In this document: positions 33,366-36,304 of the stretch, one piece after another
Position numbering within the stretch: position 1 is the stretch's first letter
Layout: the number at the start of each line of letters is the position of its first letter
Notes under the pieces: generated by a model
Databases searched by the model: none
Told to the model about the DNA's origin: nothing
What the model saw: only the letters and a program-made list of their open reading frames with translations
NCBI GenBank assembly: GCA_047635695.1
Contig: JBLILN010000018.1
Span: 1-36,304 of the forward strand
Origin: UBA2136 sp047635695
GTDB lineage: Bacteria; Pseudomonadota; Alphaproteobacteria; UBA2136
Direction of reading: 5' to 3'
Length of the DNA stretch: 36,304 nt
Made by a program: the position numbers and the translations under genes

Positions 33366-33722
33366 ATGTTTATCGCCAATATTTTACTTTTTGTAAATAT
33401 TACAGTGTCAGTACTACTAGTTATTATAATTTTGTTGCAACGCGCTTCAAGTGGCCTTGGTGCTCTTGGTGGCGGTGGCGGTTCTTCTGCTGCATTTAGT
33501 AGTTCCGGTACGGGTAACGCGCTTTCAAAGGCTACAACTATTTTAGCTATTTTGTTCATGGGTTCAAGCCTATGGCTGGCCGTTGAGCTTGGTGGTAAAG
33601 GCCGCGAAGTAAGTGTGATTGATTCAGTTGCTGTTGAAACAGAAGCTGTTGATCCAGCGGATGGTGCGCCGGCAATGCCGATGACACTACCTTCAAGTGA
33701 AGGCGAGCAAAATGCTCAGTAG
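33366..33722 (+). CDS. secG: Protein-export membrane protein SecG
   Basis: Third subunit of the SecYEG translocon. The 118-residue product has the family layout: first membrane helix at about 3-24 (LLFVNITVSVLLVIIILLQ), the conserved QRASSGLGALGGGG SSAAF loop, a second membrane helix at about 55-76, and an acidic low-complexity tail rich in Ala, Val, Glu and Pro. AGGAAGATT lies before the ATG. A strong terminator follows, so tpiA-secG form one unit separate from pyrG. Confidence 0.95.
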   Translation: MFIANILLFVNITVSVLLVIIILLQRASSGLGALGGGGGSSAAFSSSGTGNALSKATTILAILFMGSSLWLAVELGGKGREVSVIDSVAVETEAVDPADGAPAMPMTLPSSEGEQNAQ

Positions 33723-33741
33723 TGGCAACACTTAAAAATTT

Positions 33742-33774
33742 AAAAGGCCAGCTTCTCCGGAGGCTGGCCTTTTC
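33742..33774 (+). terminator. Terminator of tpiA-secG
   Basis: AAAAGGCCAGC and GCTGGCCTTTT pair, with further pairing inside (TTC/GAG) around a TCCG loop, and T residues follow. Confidence 0.88.
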
Positions 33775-33811
33775 ACTTTAGAATACTAAAAATTAATATA
33801 GGGGTTCGCAC

Positions 33812-35488
33812 ATGAAAAACAATTTAAAACAAACAAACTATATATTTGTAACAGGTGGGGTTGTTTCTTCACTTGGTAAAGGTTTAACGGGGGCATCGCT
33901 GGCTTCCATATTACAGTCTCGTGGTTTTAGTGTTGTGATGCAAAAGCTTGACCCTTACTTAAACATTGACCCAGGGACAATGAGCCCTTTACAGCATGGC
34001 GAAGTGTTTGTCACTGAAGACGGTGCTGAAGCTGACCTAGACCTTGGCCATTACGAACGTTATACAGGCGTCAACTGCACTAAAAATAGCAACTACACCA
34101 CAGGCCGTATTTATCAAGAAATATTAAAAAAAGAACGCCGTGGTGATTACCTTGGCGCGACAGTACAAGTAGTGCCTCATGTGACGGGTGCCATTCAGGA
34201 CGCTATCCGCACCAACGAAGGTGTGGCTGATTTTGCCATCGTCGAAATTGGCGGTACAGTGGGTGATATTGAATCACCTGCGTTTTATGAATCTATTCGT
34301 CAATATGCTTATGAAGTGGGGCGTGACCGTTGTTTGTTTATGCACCTTACACTCGTGCCATATTTAAAAACAGCAGGTGAAGTGAAAACGAAACCCACGC
34401 AACACAGTGTACGTGAGCTTTTGAAGCTTGGTATTCAGGCTGATGTATTGGTTTGCCGTAGTGAAATGGATATCCCAGAAGCAGAGCTGAAAAAAATTGC
34501 GATGTTTTGTAACGTGCCTGAAAGTCATGTGATTTCATGTGCAGATAGTGACAGTATTTACCGTGTGCCAAGTAATTTACACAAAGCAGGGCTCGATAAT
34601 GCTGTGATGGGTTATTTTAAATTGGGTTCACCAAGGCCAAACCTTGCCGACTGGGATAAATGCGCAGACACCTACCTTAACCCTAAAGGCGAAATCACTA
34701 TTAGTGTGGTTGGTAAGTACACAGCACTTGGCGATGCGTATAAGTCATTAAACGAAGCACTTGTACACGGTGGTATTGCAGAGGACGTTAAAGTTAAAAT
34801 TAACTTCGTCGATAGTGAGGCTTTAGAAAATTATACTGACGAAGAGGTTGTCACTACCTTTAAAGATGTCGGCGGTATTCTTGTACCTGGCGGTTTTGGT
34901 AGCCGCGGTACTGAAGGTAAAATTCGCGCTATTCAATATGCCCGTGAAAATAATATCCCGTACTTTGGTATCTGCCTTGGTATGCAAATGGCTGTGGTTG
35001 AATATGCCCGTAACGTTGCAGGTATAGAAGACGCAGGTTCAAGCGAACTCATGCAAACAACTAACCCTATTATTGGCCTAATGACTGAATGGGCAACAGA
35101 AGAAGGCAGCAGTAAGCGTGACAGCGCCAGTGACCTTGGTGGCACCATGCGCCTTGGTAGTTACCCTTGTGCTTTAAAAGCAGGTACAAAAGCTTTTGAG
35201 ATTTATGGAGAAGCCGATATTAACGAACGTCACCGACACCGCTATGAATTTAACAATCAATATAGAGAGCAACTAGAAAAAGCTGGTTTGGTTTTTAGTG
35301 GTACATGCCCAAGCCCCGTAGGCGATTTATGTGAAATTATTGAAATTCCGAACCACCCATGGTTTGTGGCGGGGCAGTTTCACCCTGAATTTAAATCACA
35401 ACCACGTAAGCCACACCCGATGTTCAAATCGTTTGTGGGGGCTGCAAGAAAAAAACTACAAGACTCTGCGTCAGAAGAGGCGGCGTAG
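33812..35488 (+). CDS. pyrG: CTP synthase
   Basis: Aminates UTP to CTP using glutamine and ATP. The 558-residue product is about a dozen residues longer than E. coli PyrG. The synthetase domain begins YIFVTGGVVSSLGKGL and contains PYLNIDPGTMSPLQHGEVFVTEDG, GHYERYTG and the IVEIGGTVGDIES region. The C-terminal class I glutaminase domain has GGFGSRGTEGKI, nucleophile Cys in YFGICLGMQ, and NHPWFVAGQFHPEFKSQP with the His and Glu of the triad. Its start follows AGGGGTTCGCAC. It is closed by a hairpin at 35552. Confidence 0.98.
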   Translation: MKNNLKQTNYIFVTGGVVSSLGKGLTGASLASILQSRGFSVVMQKLDPYLNIDPGTMSPLQHGEVFVTEDGAEADLDLGHYERYTGVNCTKNSNYTTGRIYQEILKKERRGDYLGATVQVVPHVTGAIQDAIRTNEGVADFAIVEIGGTVGDIESPAFYESIRQYAYEVGRDRCLFMHLTLVPYLKTAGEVKTKPTQHSVRELLKLGIQADVLVCRSEMDIPEAELKKIAMFCNVPESHVISCADSDSIYRVPSNLHKAGLDNAVMGYFKLGSPRPNLADWDKCADTYLNPKGEITISVVGKYTALGDAYKSLNEALVHGGIAEDVKVKINFVDSEALENYTDEEVVTTFKDVGGILVPGGFGSRGTEGKIRAIQYARENNIPYFGICLGMQMAVVEYARNVAGIEDAGSSELMQTTNPIIGLMTEWATEEGSSKRDSASDLGGTMRLGSYPCALKAGTKAFEIYGEADINERHRHRYEFNNQYREQLEKAGLVFSGTCPSPVGDLCEIIEIPNHPWFVAGQFHPEFKSQPRKPHPMFKSFVGAARKKLQDSASEEAA

Positions 35489-35551
35489 ATTCTATTTAAA
35501 TTGCTTGTTAAATGCTTTGGCATAGTAAGTTTAACAGTCTAATTGCTTAAT

Positions 35552-35580
35552 GGCGTGTATCTTCACGATACGCGCCTTTT
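35552..35580 (+). terminator. Terminator of pyrG
   Basis: GGCGTGTATC and GATACGCGCC pair with one G-T around TTCAC, followed by TTTT. Confidence 0.8.
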
Positions 35581-35646
35581 ATATGCATATTCGTCAGCTA
35601 TTTTGAAGGATAGCTTGTGCTGCATGTCATAAATATATAACAAGAT

Positions 35647-35715
35647 AACTTTGTCTTACCTTTAAAAAAACTTTGTCAATTCTTGACGATGTTTCAACTT
35701 AACCCCTTGGAGGGG
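35647..35715 (+). promoter_or_regulatory. Leader of the 35723 gene: repeated 9-mer and paired Shine-Dalgarno
   Basis: AACTTTGTC occurs at 35647-35655 and 35669-35677, 22 bases apart (about two helical turns), a possible pair of operator half-sites. Just before the gene, CCCCT (35703-35707) can pair with AGGGG (35711-35715), hiding the Shine-Dalgarno sequence in a small hairpin. Both regulatory readings are inference. Confidence 0.35.
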
Positions 35716-35722
35716 TAAAAAA

Positions 35723-35920
35723 ATGGAAAAAGTATTTTTTGTTGCGTTATTGGTAATTGTTATGACTTTAACTTTATCTATGAGCGGTTACGCTTATGCA
35801 AATGAAATCTCTGCTTCAACAATTATTGGAACAAGTTTTTCAGCAATTGAAGTATCAGGGTTTTTCGGTTTTTTAGGACTAACTTGCGTTGGGTTGCTTG
35901 TAGCATATCTTCGCAAATAG
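35723..35920 (+). CDS. Tiny exported hydrophobic protein
   Basis: Unrecognised 65-residue precursor. The N-terminus is a signal peptide (Lys3, then a long hydrophobic run, cleavage likely after GYAYA at about 26). The mature part would be about 39 residues: a short polar, Ser-rich stretch, then a hydrophobic helix GFFGFLGLTCVGLLVAYL ending RK. The helix-plus-basic end resembles C-terminal sorting tails such as PEP-CTERM, but no PEP or similar motif is present. Alternatives are a membrane-bound peptide or a very small pilin-like subunit. The Shine-Dalgarno GGAGGGG is strong and a terminator follows, so this is a real monocistronic gene. Confidence 0.65.
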   Translation: MEKVFFVALLVIVMTLTLSMSGYAYANEISASTIIGTSFSAIEVSGFFGFLGLTCVGLLVAYLRK

Positions 35921-35936
35921 TGATCGAGGTGTTTAA

Positions 35937-35967
35937 CCAAAAAAGAGGCTTAAAGCCTCTTTTTTTT
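35937..35967 (+). terminator. Terminator of the 35723 gene
   Basis: AAAAGAGGCT, loop TAA, AGCCTCTTTTTTTT. Its T run is the first part of the repeat at 35961. CGAGGTG occurs at 35925-35931 just before. Confidence 0.85.
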
Positions 35968-36039
35968 ATGTGTGCTGAGTTTGAGAGTCTTTTTATATAC
36001 TATATTGGTATCAATATAACTTACCTTAACTTTTAAACG
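35961..36039 (+). repeat. Promoter-like direct repeat, copy 1
   Basis: It begins TTTTTTTATGTGTGC and ends with a 30-base block (36010-36039) identical to copy 2 at 36192-36221. A promoter-like pair lies inside: CTGAGT at 35975-35980 and TACTAT at 35998-36003, 17 bases apart, so the identical block would be the start of a transcript. Confidence 0.85.
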
Positions 36040-36141
36040 CTAACTGTATACACTGCTCGCAAGTAAATATATTGAGCTATGGATGGCTCTTACCTTTTTA
36101 AATGGATTTTCTCATTTTTTTTGAGGGACTTGGCATGATTC
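36040..36141 (+). other. Segment between the two repeat copies
   Basis: If copy 1 is a promoter, this segment is transcribed. It contains GAGC/GCTC pairing at 36074-36088 and a 19-codon ORF (36079-36138) starting MDGSYLFKW with no clear Shine-Dalgarno site. No other gene is visible. It could be a small RNA, a leader peptide or simply spacer. Confidence 0.25.
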
Positions 36142-36221
36142 TTTTTTTATGTGTGCTTGAGTTCGTGAGTCTTTTCGTATACTATCAGGTCATCAATATA
36201 ACTTACCTTAACTTTTAAACG
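36142..36221 (+). repeat. Promoter-like direct repeat, copy 2
   Basis: Second copy of the repeat at 35961. TTGAGT at 36157-36162 and TACTAT at 36180-36185 have a 17-base spacer. It lies about 50-80 bases before the truncated gene at 36268 and is its likely promoter. Confidence 0.8.
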
Positions 36222-36299
36222 GTTTTTAACCGTATTCACTGAACCGTTTCGGTTCTAAGGAACATTTATGTCAAATAAATCGTTCCTGAACTGGGAACG
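36216..36299 (+). promoter_or_regulatory. Three small hairpins around a start codon
   Basis: CGGTT/AACCG at 36220-36232, GAACCG/CGGTTC at 36241-36255 and CGTTCC/GGAACG at 36281-36299 lie close together, the last inside the coding start of the gene at 36268. The shared GGTT/AACC core means the first two can also pair with each other, which would allow alternative structures. Confidence 0.4.
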
Positions 36300-36304
36300 T
36301 CAAT
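36268..36304 (+). CDS. Start of a gene cut by the window end
   Basis: ATG at 36268 with AAGGA nine bases upstream opens a frame reading MSNKSFLNWERQ to the window edge. It is too short to identify. Its position behind the second repeat copy supports a real gene. Confidence 0.5.
   Translation, partial: MSNKSFLNWERQ

Noticed and set aside
36131..36147. TTGGCATGATTCTTTTTT as a second sigma-54 site
   Set aside because: The -12 GC is missing at the required spacing.

Overview
The window is a piece of an AT-rich alphaproteobacterial chromosome. The evidence is gene order and family choice: rpsB-tsf-pyrH-frr-uppS, then rseP-bamA-skp-lpxD-fabZ-lpxA-lpxI-lpxB with LpxI (the UDP-diacylglucosamine pyrophosphatase typical of Alphaproteobacteria) rather than LpxH, and tpiA-secG-pyrG. 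I cannot name the order or genus from sequence alone. No tRNA, rRNA, insertion sequence, integrase or CRISPR array was seen.

Layout. 1-2077: structured S2 leader, rpsB and tsf. 2105-5433: an islet of six small genes I do not recognise, all on the minus strand and splitting the usually tight tsf-pyrH junction; four encode four-helix membrane proteins and two encode small soluble helical proteins. Most have their own promoter and terminator, so the islet reads as a head-to-tail row of small transcription units. 5518-7555: pyrH, frr, uppS, closed by a terminator. cdsA and dxr, which normally follow uppS, are absent. 7827-16038: envelope operon (site-2 protease, outer-membrane protein assembly, lipid A synthesis). 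16194-17521: two tandem diguanylate cyclases, the first behind a sigma-54-like promoter. 17665-18724: two more small genes resembling the islet genes and sharing their leader. 18795-28732 (minus): a translationally coupled fatty-acid degradation operon: an acyltransferase/alpha-beta-hydrolase fusion, fadD, fadA, a FadN-type HAD/hydratase and a FadE-type dehydrogenase. 29024-30058: two convergent orphan genes. 30183-32433 (minus): ppiD and a small exported protein. 32559-35488: tpiA, secG, pyrG. 35723-36304: a tiny exported peptide gene, two copies of a promoter-like repeat, and the start of a truncated gene.

How the genes work together. The core supplies translation, UMP/CTP, undecaprenyl diphosphate, lipid A and outer-membrane biogenesis. 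The fad operon would activate and beta-oxidise long-chain fatty acids, with the fusion protein perhaps linking lipid hydrolysis and acyl transfer. The most novel content is the dispersed family of small membrane and helical-domain genes, tied together by related promoters, near-identical ribosome-binding leaders, related terminators and a weakly conserved helical domain. Its function is unknown.
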